The notes: generated from the sequence alone by a model not told the origin. 43,816 bases of DNA from Bacteriovoracaceae bacterium UBA4097 (GCA_002381765.1 DFXX01000080.1:77435-121250); one strand, 5' to 3'; positions 1 through 8,448 are shown, counted from the stretch's first letter. Numbers and translations are program-made.

Positions 1-1299
1 CTTCAAGGGGAGAAGGCCGAAGCCATATATAAGCTTTATCCACTTCTTCGTGGCAAGATGAAGGAGCTAGCCGTAGAGCGCGCCTATGATGAGCTGGATA
101 TTCCTTTAATTAAGGTTCTGGCCTCTATGGAGCTTGAGGGGATTCACCTTGATGTGGGATTTTATCAAGAGCTTGAAATTGAATTTAGTAAGCAGCTCTC
201 TGAGATTGAGACGGAAGTTTTTAAGGTCGCTGGAGATAAGATAAATCTCAGATCTCCTAAGCAAGTGGGTGAGCTCTTATTTGAAAAGCTTCAGCTTCCT
301 ATCATTCGAAAAACCAAAACGGGCTATTCGACAGATGCTGAAGTCTTAAATGAATTAGCTGCACTGAAAGTGAGCGAAGTTCCTGAGCAACTTTTAAAAT
401 ATCGGGAAGTGGAAAAACTCTTGAGTACTTATGTTAAGGCTTTGCCTCTGATGGTAAATTCCAAGACTCAAAAAATTCACACTCATTATCAGCCAAGTAA
501 TGCTGCTACTGGAAGATTATCGTCTGATAATCCAAACCTTCAAAATATTCCGGTAAGAACAGAAAATGGAAGAAAGCTCAGAAAAGGCTTTATTGCTTCT
601 CCCGGAAGAATCCTACTTTCAGCAGATTATTCCCAGGTAGAATTAAGGCTTCTTGCTCACTTTTCGCAAGATAAGAATATGCTGGAAGCTTTTCATAATG
701 ATCTGGATATTCATAGGCAAACTGCTGCTGAAGTCTTTGATGTTCCATTGGATAGCGTGACTAAAGATATGAGAAGTGGGGCCAAAGCAATTAACTTTGG
801 TCTAATGTACGGTCAAACTAGTTTTGGTCTTTCTCAAGCACTTCATATCTCTCAAGGAGAAGCTAAGAAGTACATCACAAGCTACTTTAAAAAGTTTCAT
901 AGTGTTAAAAGCTTCTTAGATGGACTAAAGGAAAAAGCCGAAGAGACTGGTTATGCCGAAACCCTCTTCGGAAGAAAACGCGTCCTGCCAGATATTAAAT
1001 CCACCAATCGGCAGATTAAGGCAATGGCAGAAAGAGTTGCTATCAATAGTCCAATTCAAGGCACGGCAGCGGATATCATTAAACTTGCTATGATTAACAT
1101 TCAGAATGAATTGAGCGTGCGTGGACTTAAATCTAAGATGATTCTTCAGGTTCACGATGAATTGATCTTTGATGCTGAACCTAGTGAACTCGAAGAATTA
1201 AAGCTTCTGGTACGAGATAAGATGGAAAATGCCGTAAGCCTTAGCGTTCCACTCAAGGTAGAGATGGGTTCAGGAGATAACTGGTACGACCTTAAGTAG
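1..1299 (+). CDS. polA: DNA polymerase I, C-terminal (polymerase) part, 5'-truncated
   Basis: Family A DNA polymerase used for Okazaki-fragment processing and repair. The frame is open from base 1, so the gene begins outside the window; 432 residues remain, covering essentially the whole palm/fingers/thumb polymerase domain. Seen directly: NLQNIPVR, motif A (DYSQVELRLLAH, first catalytic Asp), the O-helix/motif B segment (RSGAKAINFGLMYG), and motif C (QVHDELIF, second catalytic Asp). The 5' nuclease and 3' exonuclease-like domains, if present, lie upstream. The ATG at 58 is internal and is not the start. The motifs are intact, so the enzyme should be active. The next gene starts 25 bases downstream with no visible terminator. 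Confidence 0.96.
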   Translation, partial: LQGEKAEAIYKLYPLLRGKMKELAVERAYDELDIPLIKVLASMELEGIHLDVGFYQELEIEFSKQLSEIETEVFKVAGDKINLRSPKQVGELLFEKLQLPIIRKTKTGYSTDAEVLNELAALKVSEVPEQLLKYREVEKLLSTYVKALPLMVNSKTQKIHTHYQPSNAATGRLSSDNPNLQNIPVRTENGRKLRKGFIASPGRILLSADYSQVELRLLAHFSQDKNMLEAFHNDLDIHRQTAAEVFDVPLDSVTKDMRSGAKAINFGLMYGQTSFGLSQALHISQGEAKKYITSYFKKFHSVKSFLDGLKEKAEETGYAETLFGRKRVLPDIKSTNRQIKAMAERVAINSPIQGTAADIIKLAMINIQNELSVRGLKSKMILQVHDELIFDAEPSELEELKLLVRDKMENAVSLSVPLKVEMGSGDNWYDLK

Positions 1300-1324
1300 A
1301 TTGCTCTTCTTCCGATAAGTAGCT

Positions 1325-1738
1325 ATGCGTAGTTTTTTATTAGGGTTACTGACCCTGTGGTCAGGCTCAGTCATAGCTATTTCCTGCGATTGTGAAGTCA
1401 GAGTATTTTCTCCGATGACGGGGTCTCATCGCATGAACTCAACTGTCTTAAAAGTTTATGAGCTAGATGAATACAGCTCATACTCCATAAATAATCGCAA
1501 ACAATGTAGAAAATTATGTCAGGAGCGCTTTCAGGAAGATATGCCTTCCGAGAGATTAAGTGCCCTTCTTCTCACATACTCTCAAAAGATGATCGAAGAA
1601 GGACTTTTGGGTTATAACTGCACCGGGCTTACTAATCTTACTTATCCGGTGCGAGTAAAGGCTACCCTGGGGAATTTAAGCTTAGGTAATGTGGCCGATA
1701 TCAGACAAGTCGTTGTTCATGAAGAGAGATGCTTCTAA
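1325..1738 (+). CDS. Small exported Cys-rich protein of unknown function
   Basis: 137 residues. An N-terminal signal peptide is visible (basic start, hydrophobic LLGLLTLWSGSVIA, likely cleavage before ISCDCE). The mature part has seven cysteines (near residues 20, 22, 61, 65, 99 and the penultimate residue among them), suggesting disulfides and a periplasmic or outer-surface location. No family recognised. The start has no good Shine-Dalgarno sequence. Its last 4 bases overlap the convergent rhodanese gene. Confidence 0.75.
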   Translation: MRSFLLGLLTLWSGSVIAISCDCEVRVFSPMTGSHRMNSTVLKVYELDEYSSYSINNRKQCRKLCQERFQEDMPSERLSALLLTYSQKMIEEGLLGYNCTGLTNLTYPVRVKATLGNLSLGNVADIRQVVVHEERCF

Positions 1739-2061
1739 TCTCTTTTGACGGGAAAACCTTTTTCAATCCATTGATCCATTCCAGCATCATGCACACAAAC
1801 AAGATTATTAAGTCCTTTCTGAGTTAAGGCTTCAAAGGCAGTCTTCGCCCTGCCACCACGCTTGCAATGTATATAGACCCTCTTATATTTTTTTAGTTCA
1901 TCCGCATGCTGGACCACTTCCTCTACCGGAATGTTTAGGGCTTGCTCGATATGGGCTTCTTTGAATTCATCCGGTCTTCTCACATCGAGAATGACTTCAC
2001 CTTGACCTAATTTTTTATGTGCATCAAATAACTCAACTAAAGAGATATGGGTTTCTGACAT
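1735..2061 (-). CDS. Single-domain rhodanese-like protein
   Basis: 108 residues forming one rhodanese domain, a fold that carries sulfur as a persulfide on an active-site cysteine. The active-site loop is seen as CKRGGR (Cys66 to Arg71) after VYIHC, and the CH2A-like segment LDVRRPDEF is present at residues 25-33. There is no signal peptide, so it is cytoplasmic, like the GlpE/PspE-size family. The start is supported by an AGGAG about 10 bases upstream. The substrate cannot be told from sequence. It ends inside the last codons of the convergent upstream gene. Confidence 0.9.
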   Translation of the reverse strand: MSETHISLVELFDAHKKLGQGEVILDVRRPDEFKEAHIEQALNIPVEEVVQHADELKKYKRVYIHCKRGGRAKTAFEALTQKGLNNLVCVHDAGMDQWIEKGFPVKRD

Positions 2062-2134
2062 TCTTAGTCTCCTATGAAATGGGGCCTAATATTTATTACC
2101 TTAAAAACCGATAAAGACCAAGGAGAGAAGTTTC

Positions 2135-3928
2135 ATGCTCTATGTGCTTTTTCTGGCCTTGGCCGTTATTTATAATTGCTGGAAGTTTGCGAAAAATCGC
2201 GAAGCGCTATTTACTTCTCTCATTGCAGCCAAAAGTATTGCTCATCGAGAAATGATTCTCAGTCATCACTTCTATGTACTGGTTTTTGAAAGTTTCCTGG
2301 CCTTTATTGTTGCTCATTTCATGTCAGAGGGTGATCTTGGCTTTATTGGCCTGGGTTTTACATATTTGGTCTTGGTCTTTGTAGGATTCTTACTTTATCA
2401 ATATTTTATAAAATATGTCGAAAAACATACTCAGCTCGATCTGAAGACCTCTTTTCAGCACTACCTAATTAAAGAGCTAAGAGTAAATTTCGCTTTGGTG
2501 CTCCTGCCAATTCTTATCTATTCCACCATCACCCTTACCTTTCAAGATAGTGTTTTTGAAGAATGGGGCAATTATTGGTTCATTGGTATCATCTTCAATC
2601 TGATCTTTGTTTCAGTACTCACTATTGTTTGTACTGTCATTGTTATGCTGAAGCTTATTCCCAATCGAGAGATAGTGGAGCCTGAATATCGAGAAATCAT
2701 CGATAGAAGGCTAGAGCAGATTGAAATGCCCGGAATGAGAGTGCGCTGGATAGAAAGCGATATTAAAAATGCTTTTATTGTGGGTATTAAACTTTTGATG
2801 TTTTCCAATCAAACCATGTTTGTGGGAAGATCTCTGCGGAAAATGCTGACATTAGAAGAATTCGACGCCGTCATTTGTCATGAGTTGGGACATGTGGCCA
2901 ATCGGCACATTCATAAACGGGTTATCGATTTACTTAAAAATTTCATCTCTATCCTAATTGGTACATTAATAATTATGGTGGCAGTCTTCGGATTTTCTCT
3001 GCTTTACTGGGGAGAAGATTTTACTCTTTATACCTCTGAGACGGCCTTACTCATTGTCATCTTCATGCTGACCTGGGTTTGTTTTAACTATGTTCTACTC
3101 TTTGACACCATTCGATCTCATGAATTTGAGGCCGATGCGTATGCCGTCATGGAGTTAGGAGTCAGTTCCGAGGTTTTAAAGAATACTTTGGAGAAATTAA
3201 CTACGCCGGAGGAGTTACCGGACTATCTTAAGGCAAGAACTCCCTCAAAAGAAAAAAGCCAGCTTAATACCTGGATTATGAAAAACTTTTCAACTCATCC
3301 TGATTTGCCAACCAGACTTAGTTTTCTTGAAATGAAGATTCAGAAGGGCTTACCTTTTAACTATTATGTTTCAACTGCTCAAAAGGTTCGCTCTCACATC
3401 TGGAGCATGTTTCAATGGCGAATTGCTCTTCCAGCTTCCTTTGTTTTGATACTTCTTGCTAGTTGGTCAGTCATTACTATTAAGCGGGGAGTGGAGACCA
3501 TTGCCTGGATCAATCGATCGAGCCCACTAGAGATAATAGAAAATAAAGGTCTGGAATTAAGAATAAACTCCTCTCCTTTACTCGTGGGGCCAACCCTCAT
3601 GTCTTATATCGTTAAGAAGAAAGATGCTCATCTGATTGATTACTTTGTTGAAAGAGGGGCAAGTAAAGGGAAGACCCTGGTCTATATCTCTCAGATAAAG
3701 GACTTTGAGCTTCTTCAAAAATACTATTCTCTTTATCAGAATGATCTCTCCTCAGATGAATACTTCTTGATTCTTAGAAAGACTGCCCAAATGGACTTTA
3801 CCGAAGGCTATAGGTTTCTGGTAAATGCTAAGCACTTTGAGAAGCTAAATCGAGTTTATAAAGAAGATGTGTCTAGAATCTATGAAATGAATCGATTGCC
3901 AGCTTCGGTAATTGAGGAGAAGAAATAA
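2135..3928 (+). CDS. Membrane-embedded M48 (Ste24/HtpX-type) zinc metalloprotease with C-terminal extension
   Basis: 597 residues. The N-terminal 180 residues hold several transmembrane helices; the zinc site HELGH is at 249-253, more helices follow, and the second zinc motif ExxxD (SHEFEAD, Glu330/Asp334) is present. This is the M48 arrangement, with the active site at the cytoplasmic membrane face; known relatives (HtpX, Ste24) degrade or process membrane proteins. After a further helix near 425-450, about 140 residues of helical sequence extend the protein, including a stretch resembling weak ankyrin-type repeats (near 490-545). Such a tail is not part of minimal HtpX (about 290 residues). 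An AAGGAGAG precedes the ATG. The stop directly abuts the convergent lipoprotein gene. Confidence 0.88.
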   Translation: MLYVLFLALAVIYNCWKFAKNREALFTSLIAAKSIAHREMILSHHFYVLVFESFLAFIVAHFMSEGDLGFIGLGFTYLVLVFVGFLLYQYFIKYVEKHTQLDLKTSFQHYLIKELRVNFALVLLPILIYSTITLTFQDSVFEEWGNYWFIGIIFNLIFVSVLTIVCTVIVMLKLIPNREIVEPEYREIIDRRLEQIEMPGMRVRWIESDIKNAFIVGIKLLMFSNQTMFVGRSLRKMLTLEEFDAVICHELGHVANRHIHKRVIDLLKNFISILIGTLIIMVAVFGFSLLYWGEDFTLYTSETALLIVIFMLTWVCFNYVLLFDTIRSHEFEADAYAVMELGVSSEVLKNTLEKLTTPEELPDYLKARTPSKEKSQLNTWIMKNFSTHPDLPTRLSFLEMKIQKGLPFNYYVSTAQKVRSHIWSMFQWRIALPASFVLILLASWSVITIKRGVETIAWINRSSPLEIIENKGLELRINSSPLLVGPTLMSYIVKKKDAHLIDYFVERGASKGKTLVYISQIKDFELLQKYYSLYQNDLSSDEYFLILRKTAQMDFTEGYRFLVNAKHFEKLNRVYKEDVSRIYEMNRLPASVIEEKK

Positions 3929-4432
3929 TTATAACCAATCGACAGAGTGAAAAGCTTCGATAACGAGAGTGGAGGACCAACCCTGGGTGACTTCAATTCT
4001 CATGGACTTACCATAATACATGCTGAACTTATTTTCCCCAACATCTCCAAAGGAAGTGTTATCGATATCTCTGCAGTTAAGTAGACTTAGTTGATCCTGT
4101 GCCAGGTCCGAGTAATAGCTACATCTAAATTCATATTCATCTGAATTTGTGGGATCCATATTATAGGTAATTTCCACTTTCTTACCGACAGCATTCCCAT
4201 TTCTTACATACAAAGTGCTGGGCACAATGAAGGTGGCATTTTGTGGTACCGGGATAGTCTTACGAAAACCATCACCTTCTTTAAGGCTTAACACGTAGAC
4301 TGAGGGAAGATCCTGATTTTCGGTATTTTTTCCTGCAGAGGTCTGTGCCTCCGTAATCTCTTTGCCACATCCCATGGTGAGCACTGCCAGCGACAGCAAG
4401 GGAAAAAATTTTCGAGTCATCAATCCCAACAT
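3929..4432 (-). CDS. Putative lipoprotein of unknown function
   Basis: 167 residues. The signal peptide ends in the lipobox LTMGC (lipidated Cys about residue 22), giving an outer- or inner-membrane lipoprotein. The mature part is about 145 residues, mostly beta-like, with two further cysteines (FRCSYYS and LLNCRD) that could form a disulfide. No family recognised. The first ATG follows AAGGAAGGAAA; the in-frame ATG four codons later also leaves a good signal peptide. Its 5' region faces the groES promoter region. Confidence 0.78.
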   Translation of the reverse strand: MLGLMTRKFFPLLSLAVLTMGCGKEITEAQTSAGKNTENQDLPSVYVLSLKEGDGFRKTIPVPQNATFIVPSTLYVRNGNAVGKKVEITYNMDPTNSDEYEFRCSYYSDLAQDQLSLLNCRDIDNTSFGDVGENKFSMYYGKSMRIEVTQGWSSTLVIEAFHSVDWL

Positions 4433-4577
4433 TTTCCTTCCTTGAGGACTAATTAACTAAATTATACCGTGATTGACTGATCGGTGCCCCTTGGGACAAC
4501 TTGAAGATTCTAACGTGGTGAAAGAATTGGAAAGGAAAGGGCAGAATTTGCTGCTTTTCGGCTAACTGAGTGCGTTG

Positions 4578-4606
4578 GTCCCTTATTTAAAAGGACACTT
4601 TTTTTT
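4578..4606 (+). terminator. Weak intrinsic-terminator-like hairpin upstream of the groES promoter
   Basis: GTCC pairs with GGAC and TT with AA around an ATTTAA loop, with one bulged C, followed two bases later by eight T's. The stem is short. It lies just upstream of the groES promoter and could end a small upstream transcript or insulate the heat-shock unit. Confidence 0.25.
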
Positions 4607-4617
4607 CTCTACCCGAC

Positions 4618-4648
4618 CTTGACACTCGCTAGTCCATGCCCAAATTAT
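4618..4648 (+). promoter_or_regulatory. groESL promoter, sigma-32-like and sigma-70 compatible
   Basis: CTTGACA at 4618-4624 is followed after 14 bases by CCCAAATT, close to the sigma-32 pattern CTTGAAA-N13-17-CCCCATNT. The same bases also read as TTGACA-N18-AATTAT for the housekeeping factor. No CIRCE repeat is present, so HrcA control is not indicated here. The leader is about 63 bases long. Confidence 0.6.
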
Positions 4649-4717
4649 GGGGGCACAAGCTTCATATTAATAAACAAAATATTGCAAAGCATGATTTTTT
4701 AATCAACAGGAGGATCT

Positions 4718-5005
4718 ATGACAGTAAAACCACTTCAAGACCGAGTTCTTATCAAGAGACTTGAAGAAGAAACTAAGACAGCTGGCGGGATCATAATCCC
4801 GGATAACCACAAGGAAAAGCCTGCTCAGGGTGAAGTCGTTGCGGTTGGTACTGGCTACCGCCTTCAGGACGGAAACGTTAAGGCCCTAGATGTTAAGAAA
4901 GGCGATAAAGTTCTTTTCGGTAAGTATTCAGGAACAGAAGTCAAAGTTGGTGGCGAGAACTATCTCATCATGAAAGAAGACGAAATTCTTGGAATCCTTC
5001 AGTAA
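4718..5005 (+). CDS. groES: Co-chaperonin GroES
   Basis: 95 residues, the normal length. GroES is the heptameric lid of the GroEL folding chamber in the cytoplasm. Seen: the N-terminal KPLQDRVLIKRLEEE, the mobile-loop region KTAGGIIIPD that contacts GroEL, and the C-terminal YLIMKEDEILGIL. AGGAGG lies 6 bases before the ATG. groEL follows after 30 bases with its own ribosome binding site, so the two form the classic operon read from the heat-shock-like promoter upstream. Confidence 0.98.
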   Translation: MTVKPLQDRVLIKRLEEETKTAGGIIIPDNHKEKPAQGEVVAVGTGYRLQDGNVKALDVKKGDKVLFGKYSGTEVKVGGENYLIMKEDEILGILQ

Positions 5006-5035
5006 TTAATCATTCATCCTAAAGGGAGATATTAT

Positions 5036-6688
5036 ATGTCAGCTAAAGAATTAAAATACTCAGAAAGCGCCAGAAACTCTATCCTGGCCGGTGTAAATGC
5101 ACTTGCTAACGCTGTAAAAGTTACACTTGGACCTAAGGGCCGTAACGTTGTTATCCAAAAATCATTTGGTGCGCCATCTATTACTAAAGATGGTGTTTCT
5201 GTTGCTAAAGAAATCGAACTAGAGAACGCCTTTGAAAACATGGGTGCTCAACTGGTTAAAGAAGTTGCTCAGAAAACTAATGAAGATGCAGGTGACGGTA
5301 CAACTACTGCAACTGTTCTAGCTCAAGCTGTATACCGTGAAGGTGTAAAACTAGTAGCTGCTGGCCATAACCCTATGGATCTTAAGCGTGGTATCGATTT
5401 AGCAACTGCTAAAATCATCGAGAAGCTTAAGTCTATGTCGAAGAAGATTGATACTGCTGAAGAAATCGCTTCAGTTGGTTCTATCTCTGCTAACAATGAC
5501 TTCGAAATTGGTAAACTAATTTCTGAAGCTATGTCAAAAGTTGGTAAAGAAGGTGTAATCACTATCGAAGAATCTAAGACAGCTGAAACTTCACTAGAAG
5601 TTGTTGAAGGTATGCAGTTTGATCGTGGATATGTTTCTCCATACTTTGTAACTAATCCTGAAAGAATGGAAGCTTCATTTGATAATCCTTTCATCCTTAT
5701 TACAGATAAGAAAATCTCTTCTATGAAAGAGCTTCTTCCGACTCTTGAGAAGGTTGTTCAGTCTGGTAAGCCACTTGTTATCCTGGCCGAAGACGTTGAA
5801 GGTGAGGCCCTGACAACTCTAGTTGTTAACAAACTTCGTGGTACTCTTAACGTAGCTGCTGTTAAAGCTCCTGGCTTTGGTGACAGAAGAAAAGAAATGC
5901 TTAAAGACATTGCTACCCTTACAGGTGGTACAGTTATCTCTGAAGAGCTTGGTATGAGCCTTGAGACAGCTACTGTGGATCTTCTAGGTACATGTAAGAA
6001 GATTACTATCGATAAAGAAAACACAGTTATCGTTGATGGAGCTGGTAATAAGAAAGAAGTTGAAGCTCGTGTAGCTGCTATTCGTTCTCAAATTGCTGAA
6101 ACTACTTCTGACTACGATAAAGAAAAGCTTCAAGAGCGTCTTGCTAAACTTGCTGGTGGTGTTGCAGTTATCCGTGTTGGTGCTCCAACTGAAGCCGAAA
6201 TGAAAGAGAAGAAAGACCGTGTAGAGGATGCTTTAAATGCAACTCGCGCTGCTGTTGAAGAAGGTATCATCGTTGGAGGTGGTGCTGCTCTTGTTCATGC
6301 TGCTGTTGCTCTTGATGGCCTTAAGGGTGAGAACGATGAGCAAACTGCTGGTATTAAGATCATCCGTCGCGCTATCGAAGAGCCTCTTCGTCAAATCGTT
6401 TTCAACGCAGGTCTAGATGGTGCTGTGGTTGTAAATAAAATCCTTGAATCTAAGAATGCTTCATTCGGCTATAACGCTCACGGCGATAAGTTTGAAGATC
6501 TGGTAAAAGCTGGAATCATCGATCCAACTAAAGTAACTCGTTCTGCTCTTCAGAACGCGGCTTCAGTGGCAGGGCTCATGCTTACTACTGAAACCATGAT
6601 TGCCGACCTTCCCAAGAAGGATGACGGCCACGCTCCTGCTGGCATGGGCGGCATGGGTGGAATGGGTGGCATGGGCGGCATGATGTAA
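5036..6688 (+). CDS. groL: Chaperonin GroEL
   Basis: 550 residues, usual length. GroEL is the 60-kDa ATP-dependent tetradecameric folding chamber. Seen: the ATP-binding loop TLGPKGRNVV, GDGTTTATVLA (about residues 85-95), the apical-domain GRDRR-type segment (PGFGDRRKEML), GGGAALVHA near 413, and the flexible C-terminal Gly-Gly-Met tail. AAGGGAG lies before the ATG. The gene favours T-ending codons (GTT, GCT, GGT) much more than its neighbours, as expected for a very highly expressed protein. A strong terminator follows the stop. Confidence 0.98.
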   Translation: MSAKELKYSESARNSILAGVNALANAVKVTLGPKGRNVVIQKSFGAPSITKDGVSVAKEIELENAFENMGAQLVKEVAQKTNEDAGDGTTTATVLAQAVYREGVKLVAAGHNPMDLKRGIDLATAKIIEKLKSMSKKIDTAEEIASVGSISANNDFEIGKLISEAMSKVGKEGVITIEESKTAETSLEVVEGMQFDRGYVSPYFVTNPERMEASFDNPFILITDKKISSMKELLPTLEKVVQSGKPLVILAEDVEGEALTTLVVNKLRGTLNVAAVKAPGFGDRRKEMLKDIATLTGGTVISEELGMSLETATVDLLGTCKKITIDKENTVIVDGAGNKKEVEARVAAIRSQIAETTSDYDKEKLQERLAKLAGGVAVIRVGAPTEAEMKEKKDRVEDALNATRAAVEEGIIVGGGAALVHAAVALDGLKGENDEQTAGIKIIRRAIEEPLRQIVFNAGLDGAVVVNKILESKNASFGYNAHGDKFEDLVKAGIIDPTKVTRSALQNAASVAGLMLTTETMIADLPKKDDGHAPAGMGGMGGMGGMGGMM

Positions 6689-6717
6689 TTTTTTCCGCAT
6701 CCCATTTGTACTTCGCG

Positions 6718-6749
6718 AAGGGCACCCCCGTGGTGCCCTTTTTCTTTTT
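6718..6749 (+). terminator. Intrinsic terminator of groESL
   Basis: A perfect 9-bp stem (AAGGGCACC pairing with GGTGCCCTT) with a 5-base loop, followed by TTTCTTTTT. It lies 30 bases after the groEL stop and is by far the clearest intrinsic terminator in the window. Confidence 0.93.
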
Positions 6750-6817
6750 AAAGTCTCCTTTTGTCCCTGACTAAATTACTACTGTTAGTAAATAAGAGAT
6801 CTTAGCACTCACACCCA

Positions 6818-6834
6818 TTGGCATATTCTGTGCA
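6818..6834 (+). promoter_or_regulatory. Sigma-54 (-24/-12) promoter
   Basis: TTGGCATATTCTGTGCA matches the RpoN consensus TTGGCAC-N5-TTGCA: the -24 element TTGGCA is complete, GG and GC are separated by exactly 10 bases, and the -12 element is GTGCA. It is correctly oriented 57 bases before a start codon, with expected transcription start near 6846. An enhancer-binding regulator gene is also in this window (20224-21567), though no link between the two is shown. Confidence 0.65.
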
Positions 6835-6890
6835 AGCTACTGACTAGGAAAATCGGGAAGGATCTTGATTGACCTCGCCAAGGAGTAGGC

Positions 6891-7202
6891 ATGTTTAAAA
6901 AAATCATATTCATGATGGTGGCACTTTTATCTGCTTCAGCGCAGGCAACGATGACGGCAGGGGAAGGACTATGCCCTGAGGAATTTGAGGGAAGAGTTAA
7001 AGAAGTCATCGAAGAAGTTGGTCCAGATCGTGCCTTCTCCACTCAGAGAGTTATCTTTAGTAATGAGCAGACAATTAAAGGTGAAGTGGGCGAACAGGTC
7101 TTGGTGGATATTTTGAAGAATGGTCCTTTTGAAATTGAAACTGGTAAGGAGTACCGGGTTCTTTTAAGAAAAGGAAAACTTTGTTGGATAGAGCAAATCT
7201 AA
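6891..7202 (+). CDS. Small exported protein of unknown function
   Basis: 103 residues. The signal peptide is clear (MFKK, hydrophobic IIFMMVALLSASAQA, cleavage after SAQA). The mature protein is about 84 residues with only two cysteines (in GLCPEE and KLCWIEQ), which could form one disulfide tying the ends together; it looks like a compact beta-rich domain. No family recognised. AAGGAG lies 5 bases before the ATG. It is the first gene behind the sigma-54-type promoter and starts a tight run of five genes ending at 9600. Confidence 0.75.
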   Translation: MFKKIIFMMVALLSASAQATMTAGEGLCPEEFEGRVKEVIEEVGPDRAFSTQRVIFSNEQTIKGEVGEQVLVDILKNGPFEIETGKEYRVLLRKGKLCWIEQI

Positions 7203-7232
7203 AAACCGGTCTTAGCTTTCAGGATGAAAACT

Positions 7233-7967
7233 ATGTTAAAAAAAACACTGATACTTTTGCTATTTATTTGCTATCCCGCTTGGGGGTTTAAGCTCACGCA
7301 GGATTTTACCAAAGGTTTTTATTGGGCGAGTCTACCCATCAGTATAACAGTAATGGATAATGATGCTTCCCGAAAATCTCTCCTTACTCAACTTTCTCGT
7401 GATGCCATTGGTGAGTGGGAAGCTCGCACTGGTCTTTCTCTTTGGTCCTTAAATGAAACCGGAAGCTCCAATGTTATTCGCTGGTCTTCTAAATTTACCG
7501 AAGAGACGCAAATGGACCCCATGTCAGTACTGGCGGTCGCAATAAGGCACACCAATGGACCTTACTTTGCGAAGACCGAAATTGTGATCAATGGAACTCA
7601 TCCTTTGAATAAAGATATTTCTCATCTTCTCACTACAATTACCCATGAACTGGGTCATACCATGGGGCTGGATCATTCAGAAGTGGGCTTTGCTGTAATG
7701 GCGCCAACACTGCAGGACCCTTACCGGGGTTTACATAATGATGACATTGAAGGCATGCGGCATGTGCATAGTGAGACCGAGCATCGCCAAGTCACAAGCT
7801 ACGTCTCGCCACTTGCCTATGAAAAGGTTGAGACCAAGCAGCCTTTAAGTTGTGCTACCGTGACCACTGCGGCAGCACCTTCGGCCAATGGGGCCCTTTC
7901 CCTGGGTTTGGGATTGTTGATTGGATTCATCAGGAAAATCTGGAGAAAGTTCAAGTCCCTGTTCTAA
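7233..7967 (+). CDS. Exported matrixin-like zinc metalloprotease with C-terminal membrane-sorting-like tail
   Basis: 244 residues from the ATG at 7233, chosen because AGGA sits 8 bases upstream; an ATG at 7224 has AGG touching it. The signal peptide is LKKTLILLLFICYPAWG. The extended zinc motif HELGHTMGLDH has ligands His138, His142 and His148 with catalytic Glu139, followed by a Met-turn (AVMAP), which together define metzincins of the matrixin/M10A type. The C-terminal end has a Cys, an Ala/Ser-rich stretch, a hydrophobic helix (GALSLGLGLLIGFI) and a basic cluster (RKIWRKFK), resembling tripartite C-terminal anchoring/sorting signals. It is probably surface- or periplasm-acting; the substrate is unknown. 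The upstream small exported protein is 30 bases away. Confidence 0.88.
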   Translation: MLKKTLILLLFICYPAWGFKLTQDFTKGFYWASLPISITVMDNDASRKSLLTQLSRDAIGEWEARTGLSLWSLNETGSSNVIRWSSKFTEETQMDPMSVLAVAIRHTNGPYFAKTEIVINGTHPLNKDISHLLTTITHELGHTMGLDHSEVGFAVMAPTLQDPYRGLHNDDIEGMRHVHSETEHRQVTSYVSPLAYEKVETKQPLSCATVTTAAAPSANGALSLGLGLLIGFIRKIWRKFKSLF

Positions 7968-7983
7968 GTTCCGAAAAGGGAGT

Positions 7984-8448
7984 ATGAATAATGAATCAAC
8001 TCCCTTTATTTTCTTTCTTACCTTCACCGAAGACCTTCCTAAAACATTCTATGTCTTTGATCGTTTATTAAAGGAAGCGGGATATATTTTAGTACCGGTA
8101 CGGATTGATCAGCTGCAAACCCTGGCGGCTTCCACCGAACAATCTCAGATCATGGTGATCTCTTCTGTTACCGATGTTTTTGAATTAAAAATGTTCAATC
8201 AAAAGGTCAGAGGACTTTTAAAATACGTATTAAAATCAAAACGTATTACCTTCCTTCAACTTGCTAGCTTCTCTAGAATTAACGATACAAAGTCATTTGC
8301 TCTTTATAAGAATTATTTCTTCCTGAAGTATCCATTGAATGCTCGCACTCTTGTGCATAAGATAACTAGATACCATGTCTTAAAGTCAGAGCAGAATTCT
8401 CATTGGCCAGGAGGAAGACGGGCCGGACTTGGTTCAATGTCAATGTGA
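7984..8448 (+). CDS. Cytoplasmic protein of unknown function, possibly receiver-like
   Basis: 154 residues. The frame is open further upstream into the protease gene, but the ATG at 7984 has GGGAG directly before it and removes that overlap. There is no signal peptide. The alternating hydrophobic strands and helices (FIFFLTF, YILVPVRID, SQIMVISSVTD, RITFLQLASFS) look like a degenerate response-regulator receiver fold without the acidic pocket; this is only an impression. It ends in a Gly/Arg-rich tail. The next gene starts 13 bases downstream, in the same unit. Confidence 0.65.
   Translation: MNNESTPFIFFLTFTEDLPKTFYVFDRLLKEAGYILVPVRIDQLQTLAASTEQSQIMVISSVTDVFELKMFNQKVRGLLKYVLKSKRITFLQLASFSRINDTKSFALYKNYFFLKYPLNARTLVHKITRYHVLKSEQNSHWPGGRRAGLGSMSM

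Noticed and set aside
4618..4653. CIRCE-like element at the groES promoter (TTGACACTC resembles one arm).
   Set aside because: Only 7 of 9 bases match and the opposite arm is absent; the bases are better explained as a -35 box.
5323..6024. Long open frames antisense to groEL (and similar ones antisense to metH).
   Set aside because: They mirror the codon pattern of highly conserved genes on the other strand, have no ribosome binding sites and no recognisable domains.
6776..6791. Inverted repeat TTACTA-CTGT-TAGTAA after the groEL terminator.
   Set aside because: Only six AT-rich pairs and no T-run; too likely by chance to list as a feature.
6802..6810. TTAGCACTC, identical to the left arm of the CIRCE element bound by HrcA.
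   Set aside because: The right arm GAGTGCTAA is missing at the required 9-base spacing, and the site follows groEL rather than preceding groES.
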